The translations under genes and the position numbers were made by a program. DNA of 64,000 nucleotides, taken from the NCBI GenBank assembly GCA_027922465.2, contig BQMF02000004.1, forward strand, positions 2,254,702 to 2,318,701, written 5' to 3'. The stretch comes from Turritopsis dohrnii (taxonomy: Eukaryota > Cnidaria > Hydrozoa > Anthoathecata > Oceaniidae). Shown here piece by piece: positions 56,902 to 64,000 of this stretch. The notes under the pieces are model-generated. The model did no database searches and was not told where the DNA came from. It was given only the letters and a program-made list of their open reading frames with translations. Position 1 is the first letter of the stretch. Each line of letters starts with the position of its first letter.

Positions 56902-57394
56902 TTTTATTATCTGCTGTATTTATATTATCATTGGATTTATTTAAATTCCTTTCATTGATATAATGCCTCCCGGTAATAAGTCCAACACTGAGTGGTGCTA
57001 ATAATGAGCCGAATTTATAATATAAGTCACATGTAAATCTTTGAACGGCAGAGTTTAAGAAGGGGTCAGTTTCCAGGTCATTGCTCAACGCATCTTGATT
57101 GTTTATTCCTAACGTTGCACAAGCCCCCATCGAATAAATGCGTATCAGTGATTTCCCCAAGGATTTTACCATTTGACCTGATAGTTTAGCCTCGTAAATA
57201 CTAAAAAGTTTTTCTACCTCTTCATCTTTGAGTTTGTTAATTTGCTCTTCGGTGTACATTTTCCCTAAGTATAGCTTGCTATTACCTGTTAAGACACACT
57301 CGAGTAATTTTTGTCTTTTACCATCTGAAGGTGGAAATTCACCTGGAACATCATAACTCTGGTTGATTAAATTATCGATCGCTGTTTCCGCCAT
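56846..57394 (-). CDS. Polinton protein, unknown, overlapping the next gene
   Basis: I start at the ATG at 57394 (MAETAIDNL), 182 residues. The extra upstream codons to 57490 encode a hydrophobic stretch but lack the ...TAATAAAAATG context seen at the chosen ATG and at neighbouring genes. The protein has an amphipathic N-half (FPPSDGKRQKLLECVL), a mid-region hydrophobic segment (KFGSLLAPLSVGLITGRHY) and an Asn/Asp/Ser-rich tail. No family known. Confidence 0.55.
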   Translation of the reverse strand: MAETAIDNLINQSYDVPGEFPPSDGKRQKLLECVLTGNSKLYLGKMYTEEQINKLKDEEVEKLFSIYEAKLSGQMVKSLGKSLIRIYSMGACATLGINNQDALSNDLETDPFLNSAVQRFTCDLYYKFGSLLAPLSVGLITGRHYINERNLNKSNDNINTADNKNVRRTDSHSSDNEEPKKG

Positions 57395-57521
57395 TTTTAT
57401 TAGAGAGAGGTATTTTTTTAACACAAAATAAAAGTAAAATAGTGAGATCAGCAGTATGCTTAATAACACGAAGTTGACATATTCTATCATTTTGTTGTGT
57501 TTGTTATAATTTTCTTATACT

Positions 57522-57617
57522 CTCTTATAATTTTGTTGAAATTTGCTGTATAAGAGTTTGCTATCCTCTTATAATTTTGTTGAAATTTGCTGTATAAGAG
57601 TTTGCTATCCTCTTATA
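57522..57617. repeat. 44-bp direct repeat upstream of the PPP1R15-like gene
   Basis: CTCTTATAATTTTGTTGAAA starts at 57522 and 57566, and CTCTTATAATT again at 57610, so the period is exactly 44. Units also contain CTGTATAAGAG, making TCTTATA/TATAAGA inverted pairs within each unit. Confidence 0.9.
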
Positions 57618-57647
57618 ATTATTTAAGACAAAATAATTATAAGAGGA
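57608..57647. promoter_or_regulatory. Perfect 17-bp-stem hairpin
   Basis: Left arm TCCTCTTATAATTATTT (57608-57624), loop AAGACA, right arm AAATAATTATAAGAGGA (57631-57647), fully complementary. It uses the same TCTTATAATT core as the 44-bp repeats. It lies in the divergent spacer, 76 bp before the PPP1R15-like ATG. It could be an operator, an RNA structure or a replication feature. Confidence 0.9.
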
Positions 57648-57723
57648 TGATGATGTTTAATAATATAAAGTTGATATATTCTAACATTGTTAAATAAAAT
57701 AAACATTGTTTAAGTAAACAATT

Positions 57724-57969
57724 ATGTTCGATGATGAATCCTCAGATGATGATATTATATTTTCCCATCAAGATACAAAAAGGGTTACTTTTAATGATAA
57801 AGTAATGGTCCATTATATCTCTGCTTGTGAATCTCGTAGAAGTAACTGGATAGAGGCTGCTGTTGACAGAGTACGCTTTGAATCGAGGATTAAACATATT
57901 GGTAAAATTCTAGATCCTGTATTGAGACGTAAATTATTCTCTTACAGTAGTCTTATAGGAGTCTTATAA
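57724..57969 (+). CDS. PPP1R15/GADD34-like PP1-docking protein of the Polinton
   Basis: 81 residues. The start is acidic (1-10). Residues 19-32 (KRVTFNDKVMVHYI) contain the PP1-docking RVxF motif followed by the V-x-V-H strand seen in the PPP1R15 (GADD34/CReP) PP1-binding region. Residues 42-56 hold W-x5-D-R-x-R-F-x2-R-I with the same internal spacing as the W...DRxRFxxRI block of PPP1R15, the part linked to eIF2-alpha recognition. An LDPVL segment follows, as in that family. PPP1R15 proteins bring PP1 to phosphorylated eIF2-alpha and restart translation; some large DNA viruses carry short versions. This one would then counter host translation shut-off. It stands alone on the plus strand between minus-strand genes, with its own repeat/hairpin region upstream. 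The frame is intact. Confidence 0.85.
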   Translation: MFDDESSDDDIIFSHQDTKRVTFNDKVMVHYISACESRRSNWIEAAVDRVRFESRIKHIGKILDPVLRRKLFSYSSLIGVL

Positions 57970-58020
57970 CAGTCTTATAGTTTTTGTTACAAGAGTCATG
58001 TAACAAATATGTCAACTTGT

Positions 58021-58626
58021 TTAACAAATCACGTGCGTTCTTGGGTGTTCCATTCTCATGACTAGGCATGTGTGTTTCCCCGCATTTAACTTTTCATTGA
58101 CCTCTTTCAAATTTTCTTTCAATTCAATGATATAATTCTCTTTATGAATAGTGGTTAGATCGTTTCTATCTTTTGGATACCACACATATAACATTTTAGC
58201 TTGCCGTCGTAAATTTTTAGGTATAGCCGTGTATGATTGTGTAAGTAACCATAGCGAATGGTTTCGATGGCGACCACTAATTGCCAACTCGAGCAAAGGC
58301 TGTCTCTTTTTGTCCAATTCCTCATCAGCGATTATGTCGTCAATGAGGAATAAGGTTTTATATCCAGCACAATTAGTGGTCATTTCCTTAATCCATTCAT
58401 ACAAGCGACCTTGCGGTTCAATTAAAATCACATAGTTGTCAGTCCAAAACCACTTCCGATCTCTGTATGTTTGATTCCACCTCAAAGTTGGACATATAAT
58501 CACGATGTAATCAAAGTGATTGAGATATTCATTTTCTAATAATTTTACAACACGATCCGTTTTGCCGCACGATGTTGGTCCAACGAATAATGCTGTGTGA
58601 GGTTCTTTCATGTAAAGTGTATCCAT
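58021..58626 (-). CDS. A32-type genome-packaging ATPase
   Basis: 201 residues, intact. Walker A is GPTSCGKT at residues 16-23. Walker B is LFLIDDII at about 93-99. A conserved ISGRHRNHSLWLLTQSY block follows, with the polar residues after strand 4 typical of FtsK/HerA-type packaging ATPases of Polintons and nucleocytoplasmic viruses. It pumps or threads element DNA into the capsid. It directly follows the capsid gene (58631) on the same strand with a four-base gap, as expected for a morphogenesis block. Confidence 0.9.
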   Translation of the reverse strand: MDTLYMKEPHTALFVGPTSCGKTDRVVKLLENEYLNHFDYIVIICPTLRWNQTYRDRKWFWTDNYVILIEPQGRLYEWIKEMTTNCAGYKTLFLIDDIIADEELDKKRQPLLELAISGRHRNHSLWLLTQSYTAIPKNLRRQAKMLYVWYPKDRNDLTTIHKENYIIELKENLKEVNEKLNAGKHTCLVMRMEHPRTHVIC

Positions 58627-58630
58627 TTTA

Positions 58631-59947
58631 CTAATATAATGCAGACATAAATTGACCGTTTTGTATGTTTAGTTGAGCGTCCATTATTAGATATATATAT
58701 GCGTTTAAGTTTCCTGCAGTTTCAGCGGTCTTTTCAATCTGTAAAGTGATGCCTTCACTCGCATTTTCAATCTTTCGACCAGTCCCATGCAAAGCATTCT
58801 CATCAATTGTTCTGAAATCTAACCATAGAGCATACTTGTTTGTCAAGTAATCAGAGACTTTTACATCATGTAATCCCAAGCGCTTTCGGTTTTCGCCGAC
58901 GCTATTATCTTTTGGTTTTCCTTCAGCAAAATACTTGCAAATCTCATTGTATTGTTCAAACGGCTGCATCCCTTGAGCAAAAAGTTGGTTAGGCTTGCCC
59001 TCAACGATGACAGATACCTTTTTGATCTTTGGATTGTAGAATTTACCGGTATCTCGTTTGTAGGATTCTTCTTCTTCAAACAGAACTAAGATACCCTTCA
59101 AAGATTTGGCAGGTGTGTTGAATGACCAATTCCATGTTGTGTCTGACTTGTTTACTCTGATTTGTCGGTGTCTCAAAACTCTATCGTAGAGCAAAGCCAT
59201 GTTTTCGTATTCAGAAGCGATTTGTCTAGCCAACTTGGGTTGTGTCACAAGCTCATATTCAAGAGAGATGTTAGATATTTTGTATTTACCGTCTGGGGTT
59301 TTTCTTTGACCTGTGGTAGGAGTTGGAGGGTTAGAATAGATAACTCGGTTATAGTCGTTAAATGTGATCTCGTAGCATAACCTATTCCCTAAACCTGCTT
59401 GATAATATGGAATAGTACTATCTAGCATCTCAAAGTCGAGTGGAATGACAAATTTGTTTTTATAGGTGTCAGCAATGGCTTTGTCTTCTGCATCAGAGGT
59501 GTCTTTATCTGAAGCACCAATCCTCAATTTCATACAATTTTCTGTACACCCATCATCGATGATGATACCCTGTCTTATCGCGTTTCTCTTTTCAAACTTG
59601 GTTAACCATAAATCTCTGTAACACCCAAAAAGATCAAAGTCATCAATGCTCAATATCTCGCTACCTTCGAACTTGACAGCCAACTTTTTAACGATAGCTC
59701 TTCCAATGTTACTGACCAATGTTCTTTTCGTGTCAGCTGTCGACTCGAGTTCAATATCAAAACTTAGATTAGCTGTGCCAGGGATAATAACATCATCACT
59801 TCCTAAATTTGGAAATCTAACCAACAATAGCTGATTTTGGTCAATCTCACTCGGATTGTGTGTGACAATTACTTTTTGACGAGAGCCTTTTACACCGCGG
59901 GCAGTTCTAAGTGAACGTTCTGGATTTAATCTTTTTCCATACTCCAT
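58631..59947 (-). CDS. Major capsid protein (double jelly-roll type)
   Basis: 438 residues, intact. Length, place next to the packaging ATPase and penton-like gene, and an extended beta-rich composition fit the double jelly-roll MCP of Polintons. An N-terminal block around LLVRFPNLGSDDVIIPGT leads into strands containing STADTKRTLVSNIGRAIVKK, a region I associate with the repeated cnidarian capsid-like proteins. No transmembrane helix. The call rests on context and pattern, not on a structure. Confidence 0.75.
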   Translation of the reverse strand: MEYGKRLNPERSLRTARGVKGSRQKVIVTHNPSEIDQNQLLLVRFPNLGSDDVIIPGTANLSFDIELESTADTKRTLVSNIGRAIVKKLAVKFEGSEILSIDDFDLFGCYRDLWLTKFEKRNAIRQGIIIDDGCTENCMKLRIGASDKDTSDAEDKAIADTYKNKFVIPLDFEMLDSTIPYYQAGLGNRLCYEITFNDYNRVIYSNPPTPTTGQRKTPDGKYKISNISLEYELVTQPKLARQIASEYENMALLYDRVLRHRQIRVNKSDTTWNWSFNTPAKSLKGILVLFEEEESYKRDTGKFYNPKIKKVSVIVEGKPNQLFAQGMQPFEQYNEICKYFAEGKPKDNSVGENRKRLGLHDVKVSDYLTNKYALWLDFRTIDENALHGTGRKIENASEGITLQIEKTAETAGNLNAYIYLIMDAQLNIQNGQFMSALY

Positions 59948-59990
59948 TATTAATTATGATATATAATTAATTATTACTTTTTATCTCGGT
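59948..59990 (-). promoter_or_regulatory. AT-rich spacer upstream of the capsid gene
   Basis: 43 bp of ATAATTAATTATATATCAT-type sequence between the penton-like stop and the MCP ATG; a likely late promoter or TATA region. Confidence 0.4.
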
Positions 59991-60551
59991 TTAGCGGATG
60001 TGCAAAACAACGGCTCTTCCCAGGTCTTCTTTTAGCATATTGCCATGCTGATCTGTGAGTTTCAACGTGAGAGACTGAAATACACCATTTTTTAATTTTT
60101 TGTACTGAGGGTTTTTAGGCTCAACATGTGTAAAGTCACTATGTTCAGCCATGTGATAGGTTAGTAAAATATCACTTAGCTTTCCATTCTCAAGATTTTG
60201 AGTGTTGTCAAGTTCAGAGAGATGCAAATTAATTTTGGTTACGTTAGCGAGCTTATTTGTTTTGATTACTTGAGGGTTTTTGCCTAATGAGGTAAGTTCT
60301 ACATCACCTGCTAAAAAGGTACCTGCTAAAAAGGCATTCAATTCCCTGCTCGTGAATGTTCCTTGAGGTACCAACTTTTTAGCTTTCCTATAACCAAGCA
60401 TAGTCAGTGTTAGGTCTGTGGTTATTTCATACGTAACATTGTCTGCAAACATATCAACCAATGCAATTTCTTTTGAGCCATCCAAGTTTTGAATGGGGTA
60501 AGGTAGATTTATGGTCTTCTCACCCCTTACGAGATTTGCTGTGATATACAT
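59991..60551 (-). CDS. Penton-like minor capsid protein
   Basis: 186 residues, beta-rich, directly upstream of the MCP on the same strand. A C-terminal FQSLTLKLTDQHGNML block followed by a basic strand (GRAVVLHIR) resembles the end strands of single jelly-roll vertex proteins in Polintons. A small in-frame duplication is visible (FLAGTFLAGD, from a repeated ACCTGCTAAAAAGG on the plus strand at about 60310-60335). A shared promoter region of 39 bp separates it from the plus-strand gene at 60591. Confidence 0.6.
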   Translation of the reverse strand: MYITANLVRGEKTINLPYPIQNLDGSKEIALVDMFADNVTYEITTDLTLTMLGYRKAKKLVPQGTFTSRELNAFLAGTFLAGDVELTSLGKNPQVIKTNKLANVTKINLHLSELDNTQNLENGKLSDILLTYHMAEHSDFTHVEPKNPQYKKLKNGVFQSLTLKLTDQHGNMLKEDLGRAVVLHIR

Positions 60552-60590
60552 TTTCTTGTATTAAATATAAGATAATAATATTAAATAATA

Positions 60591-61750
60591 ATGGAGGATA
60601 TTTTTAAATATGTTCCCAATGCGCTTTATAAGCCAAATGGAGGACAATACCTTCAGATATTGAATGCTAAAGATTTATACAAACAAACAATTATTGTCTC
60701 TGGGAGCGGTTCTTTCCCCGCAACTTTTCCAAATATATTTACTAATTACGAAATGGAAGAAAATGATCAACGTATGAAAATTTGGCAGGAACAACCGTTT
60801 AAATTATGGCAAACCCAACTCAATTTTGCCACTTGGTGTGCTTCAAGCGCTTGTGGAGTCAGTTCTGAACATCTGAAAGAAAGTCGCTCTACTCCTATGA
60901 TTAGAGCAGTATATCGTTTTCACGTCTATTATCATATTAGACGAATCATTAAGCGTCTGCAGACACCTCTACCTTTTGAAAACGGTTTCAACCAATATGA
61001 TAATCCTTATAACAAAGAAGAGTTTTTAAAAATCTGTAGTGAATATGGTGTCGATTCTGATCCTAAAAAATACAAAGGGCAATATTTTTACAGCTCGTAT
61101 CAAAAAAGACGTAGAGACTATCCAAGGCAGGTGTGAGTTATTTCACAGACGACCCCATGACACGATGGATTATAGAAAAATCTAAAGGCTTTACAAAAAC
61201 AGGTCTTGTAAAAATTTCAGAGAGTGTTAGAGCATATGCTTATCTTATTCTTAGTTCCCAAGCCTCTGCTCGTTCTTCTATTTTAGGTAATAATTCAAGC
61301 TCTTTGACAGCTCAAAGAGTTTTTATGAACAACTTTGAAGACATTGTTAACCGCAGAGTTGATATTCAAGATGACATTAAACGTTATCAAGATACTTTAA
61401 ATTACGCTTCAAGCAAAGTTGATTATTCTGTTGGACAAGGTATTTACATGTTACCTAGTGACATGAATCTAAACATCAAGTCGGGAGTGTCTGGTTATAA
61501 TAATAAAATTCTCATATCTAATGATAACCTAAGCCTTGGAAGAAATAAAATGATTAATGTTATGCAAGAGCATCATATTTCACCCAAAGTGACTAGCTCT
61601 CCAACACAAAATAAAAGTTCACAAAAGAAAGTTCATAAAAGAGTAGTGAGTCAAACAGATTCACTCCCATCTCATGAAGAAGAGAAAATAGCTTTGGTTT
61701 TAGCGATTACCACGATGTTTAGTATATGGTATTATTATTATTATTATTGA
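60591..61750 (+). pseudogene. Polinton-linked structural-type protein, probably one gene split by a frameshift
   Basis: The first frame runs 60591-61136 (181 codons, ending ...RRRDYPRQV-stop). The second begins at 61133 in another frame with VSYFTDDPMTRWIIEKSKG. The overlap is four bases and the second has no ATG at its start, so a lost base or bases in a single ~385-residue gene explains it better than two genes. The N-part has a WCASSACGVS block and a VYRFHVYYHIRRI block. The middle has ILSSQASARSSILG and the C-part MLPSDMNLNI. The end is a hydrophobic ATTMFSIWYYYYYY segment that comes from a TAT repeat. I recall this domain order from repeated cnidarian proteins but know no function. Confidence 0.5.
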
Positions 61751-61759
61751 AAACAAAAC

Positions 61760-61830
61760 TCCCTTAGGAGAACCCTCTAGGGTTTTTGTTGTTGTTGTTG
61801 TTGTTGTTGTTGTGATACCCTAGAGGGTTT
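61760..61830 (+). terminator. Hairpin with (GTT)n loop after the split gene
   Basis: AACCCTCTAGGG (61771) and CCCTAGAGGGTT (61818) are complementary around a (GTTGTT)n loop of about 30 bases, and T-runs follow both arms. Placed right after the stop at 61750, it may end the transcript or mark the edge of an insertion. Confidence 0.5.
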
Positions 61831-62434
61831 TTAATTCATTGTCTTCGATCTAACCGGCACTCCACCCTGGCTTCTCCAATCCACCAGCTCTGAGCTCTAC
61901 CCCTAGATCTTAGACTATTTGTGTGTGACTACTTACGAACTCCGACTACTACGCACGCAATGGCCGTTCATGATCTGTTCGAGTATATTACATCTGGTCA
62001 CATTGTTTTTCCCGACAACTTTTGGCACATTTTGTGGTGAATACCGGGAGCGGACGGCACCATCCAGTTCCAATCTAGCCGCTCCACTAGACCTTCCCTT
62101 TCCGGCAGACTCTGTCGCCTGTTCACCACAATTTTCAAATTATTCCGCTCTTGGGTTTTATATCATTCATTTAGACCTTAGTGTCTGCTTGTGGTGTCTC
62201 TCGGAACGCTATAATTTTGTTTTTTATTTTGTTTACATAACAAAATGATTAATGTTATGCAAGCGTATCATATTTCACTCAAAGTGACTAGCTCTCCAAC
62301 ACAAACAAAAAAATAAAAGTTCACAAAAGAAAGTTCAAACAGATTCACTCCCATCTCACGAAGAAGAGAAAATAGCTTTGGTTTTAGCGATTACCACGAT
62401 GTTTAGTATATGGTATGTATTTTCGCTGATCAGC

Positions 62435-62776
62435 GTATGTAGTTTGCAATTATAGCCGGCATTGTGGATACATGCTAACACTTCTAAGCCCTGGCGTTTG
62501 TTGAATTTCGATCGAAATGACGGTAACCTGAATGTCTCTATGGACCAGAGAAACCTGACAGTGATAAATCACCCAGACACAATGCTAACCATTCCGCGAT
62601 ATATTCAACACAACTGCGGGGAAGTGCGCACTCATGCAAGTTTTACAACCAGAACATGAGAGATCTACAACCGCCGAAGTATATATACTTCCTCTCAGAC
62701 GAACTGCGTGGGGTTCGAACACACGACCTTGCTGTTACAAGTTAGCGTTCTTATCCACTAGACTACGCTGATCTGT
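62435..62776 (-). mobile_element. tRNA-derived SINE inside the Polinton
   Basis: On the minus strand it starts near 62774 with CAGCGTAGTCTAGTGGATAA (A-box region), followed after ~30 bases by the B box GTGTTCGAACCCC. The body then runs to about 62440. The sequence CGCTGATC occurs at both ends (62429 and 62766), perhaps a target duplication. Not a functional tRNA: the acceptor arms do not pair. Confidence 0.65.
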
Positions 62777-62996
62777 ATGTTATATGTATTGTTAGCTCAT
62801 TTATGTTATAAAAATGAAACTACTACAAACTGCTTTTTACTACATTTTTATGAGATATTTAATTGTTTACAATTATGAGTAATTTGTGGTTATAATAATA
62901 GAAACTGCTTATGTGTTGTTATTTGTTATGTAATAGAAACTTACCACGTACACACAAAAAACTGATATAAAAAGATATGAAACAAGTATATAGACA

Positions 62997-63302
62997 ATGG
63001 AATTTCCAACAGTTGAAACATTTGAACAAATAATCGAACAATCTACATCGATCATAAAGTGGAGGGATCTACCTGAAAACGTGATTTATCATGTTAAATT
63101 TGTTTCTACAAAGGCTATGTATGCAGAAGTGCAAGACGGAACGGGAAATTTATATAAGGTGTGGTTGCCTGAAAGACTTTCCATTGAATTAAATGATTAT
63201 GGTTGCATCTCTAGAGAGGCCTTTGTCAGACCGAAAGGTCTCAAACAATCTCAAAAGAATCCAGAAAGACAATTCTTTGATTATGACATTATATGGCGTT
63301 AG
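62997..63302 (+). CDS. Small Polinton protein, unknown
   Basis: 101 residues from ATG at 62997, intact. It has an IKWRDLPENVIYHVKFV strand region, a VQDGTGNLYKVWLPERL block and a GLKQSQKNPERQFFDYDI block, and looks like a compact beta-rich domain. An OB-fold-type nucleic-acid-binding protein would fit the strand pattern, but this is a guess. It converges on the integrase gene with an 85-bp gap. Confidence 0.55.
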   Translation: MEFPTVETFEQIIEQSTSIIKWRDLPENVIYHVKFVSTKAMYAEVQDGTGNLYKVWLPERLSIELNDYGCISREAFVRPKGLKQSQKNPERQFFDYDIIWR

Positions 63303-63387
63303 ATAAAATCTCGTCGACTCATCTTTACTAGAAACAAGTAAAGATACTTTTTGTATGAGATGTATGATTCACCAACCTTGCACATAA

Positions 63388-64000
63388 TCAGGAGGGTAAT
63401 TCTGTATCTTCAGGTATCAACATCAACTCTTCTTTTACAAAAGCTCGTTCAGGTCCATCTTGAAGGTAATACATTACACGGTTACCTGGTTGATCTATCA
63501 CCTCACTCAATCTATAAGTCTTCTTTGACCATATCCTATCTGTTGCTCTTTTTCGATGGTCATCGTGCTCTTCACCCGGTTGCAATAGATATCTATACAA
63601 ACCATCTTGAGGTAATTTTTCTTCGGGTGGATAGCTCTCTCGTTTAGCGAGAAGTACCTCTTTCATTTTAATAGCATCTTTCGGTTTCATATCGATCATC
63701 CGAGTCTTCGTATCGTTTAATCTATCCACAAGTTTATACAAATATTTGACCCACGTAGATGATACCTTTTCCGAATCGTTCAGTTCTTGAGCATCTTGTA
63801 TTTTGAATAAATTTTCGGCAAGTATCTTGTTCAACGCCTCGACAAACGCTGTATGGGTATGCTTATATTTAGTAGTTACTCTTTTAATTTCGACGTTATT
63901 CTTCTCCAACAGCTTTGTCACATCCGCTTTGAATTCTGAACCGTTATCACATTGAAATACTTTTGGATAGTTTAAGGGTCCAACTCTATAGATATTCTTA
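63388..64000 (-). CDS. Polinton integrase (C-terminal part), runs off the window
   Basis: A retroviral-type DDE integrase read on the minus strand. From the window edge: a VFQCDNGSEF block with the second catalytic Asp, then HTHTAFVEALNKIL with the catalytic Glu about 35 residues later. Near the C-terminus, KTYRLSEVIDQPGNRVMYYL and FVKEELMLIP form a chromodomain-like module, as in Polinton integrases. The first catalytic Asp and N-terminal zinc finger must lie beyond 64000. It inserts the element DNA into the host genome. Confidence 0.85.
   Translation of the reverse strand, partial: KNIYRVGPLNYPKVFQCDNGSEFKADVTKLLEKNNVEIKRVTTKYKHTHTAFVEALNKILAENLFKIQDAQELNDSEKVSSTWVKYLYKLVDRLNDTKTRMIDMKPKDAIKMKEVLLAKRESYPPEEKLPQDGLYRYLLQPGEEHDDHRKRATDRIWSKKTYRLSEVIDQPGNRVMYYLQDGPERAFVKEELMLIPEDTELPS

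Larger units (their letters stand above)
61751..62996. repeat. Gene-free block: local duplication plus a tRNA-derived SINE
   Basis: 62242-62415 is a diverged copy of 61549-61727, the end of the split gene (AATGATTAATGTTATGCAAG ... GATGTTTAGTATATGGTAT), 692 bp downstream and with a 17-base deletion. Between the copies lie the hairpin and ~400 bp of unrelated GC-richer DNA. The SINE at about 62435-62776 is listed separately. Confidence 0.7.
53876..64000. mobile_element. Maverick/Polinton (virus-like) element, right end outside the window
   Basis: Recognised by the combination of an A32-type packaging ATPase, a capsid gene pair and a retroviral-type integrase with chromodomain, plus closely packed intronless frames with short AT-rich spacers. 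The surrounding DNA is quite different. Gene order (strand): membrane protein (-), coiled-coil/membrane protein (+), four small membrane proteins (-), PPP1R15-like (+), ATPase (-), MCP (-), penton-like (-), two linked frames (+), small protein (+), integrase (-). The left terminal repeat was not identified between 53751 and 53875. DNA polymerase B and protease are not seen and may lie beyond 64000. Two genes show likely frameshifts, so this copy is probably an old endogenous one. Confidence 0.85.

Noticed and set aside
62700..62775. A tRNA gene on the minus strand
   Set aside because: A and B boxes are present but acceptor and other stems do not pair and a SINE-like body follows.
53876..64000. 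Calling the element an active or complete virus
   Set aside because: At least two genes appear frameshifted, one region is duplicated and carries a SINE, and the polymerase and right end are outside the window.

Overview
Organism and overall character. This is AT-rich eukaryotic nuclear DNA with small spliced genes separated by long non-coding stretches and a very high load of interspersed repeats. The mobile-element mix (a Maverick/Polinton, a Tx1/L1-like LINE, Penelope-like, CR1-like, tRNA-derived SINEs, many MITEs), with a VEGF/PDGF-like gene and a Tctex1-type dynein light chain, fits an invertebrate animal. A cnidarian, possibly a hydrozoan, is my best guess. That is inference: nothing here is a species marker.

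Host-like genes. (1) 590-2810 (-): a long last exon encoding a cysteine-free, charged, disordered protein. (2) 11893-13236 (+): a complete four-exon gene that I assembled from splice sites, encoding a 243-residue membrane-anchored VEGF/PDGF-like protein with an odd cysteine pattern. (3) 16072-16671 (+): an intronless Tctex1-domain protein. (4) 35416-36827 (-): a complete four-exon gene, also assembled from splice sites, for a 223-residue single-pass membrane protein of unknown family. All intron phases agree in (2) and (4).

Mobile elements, 17-50 kb. Two copies of an unusual element (17.7-26.9 kb and 32.9-35.06 kb) encode, on the minus strand, a zinc-finger + tyrosine-recombinase protein with a C-terminal Myb domain in the more complete copy. 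A second, divergent gene of unknown function lies on the plus strand. The first copy is split by a ~6.3 kb Tx1-like LINE (19067-25389, target duplication AGATACGTCTG). That LINE is itself split by a 289-bp tRNA-derived SINE (22606-22894, target duplication TACAATG), and the divergent gene is split by an 885-bp TIR element (25938-26822). Removing each insertion restores the host reading frame. Around these lie foldback satellite arrays (27.5-28.6, 30.8-31.1, 31.9-32.4 kb), a CR1-like LINE tail, long-inverted-repeat elements, nested MITEs, Penelope-like remnants and a broken multi-copy gene.

50-52.7 kb: a two-gene DNA transposon with a pogo-type DDD transposase and a divergent HIRAN-domain protein, bordered by arrays of an ACGCCCCC motif.

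53.9-64 kb: most of a Maverick/Polinton (virus-like) element running off the right edge. It has an A32-type packaging ATPase, a double-jelly-roll major capsid candidate, a penton-like protein, several small membrane proteins, a chromodomain integrase (partial) and a small gene at 57724. That small gene carries a PP1-docking and eIF2-alpha-phosphatase-type signature like GADD34/PPP1R15. A perfect 17-bp-stem hairpin and a 44-bp direct repeat sit just upstream of it. No protein-primed DNA polymerase or adenovirus-type protease is visible inside the window. The PPP1R15-like gene is the most interesting observation here.
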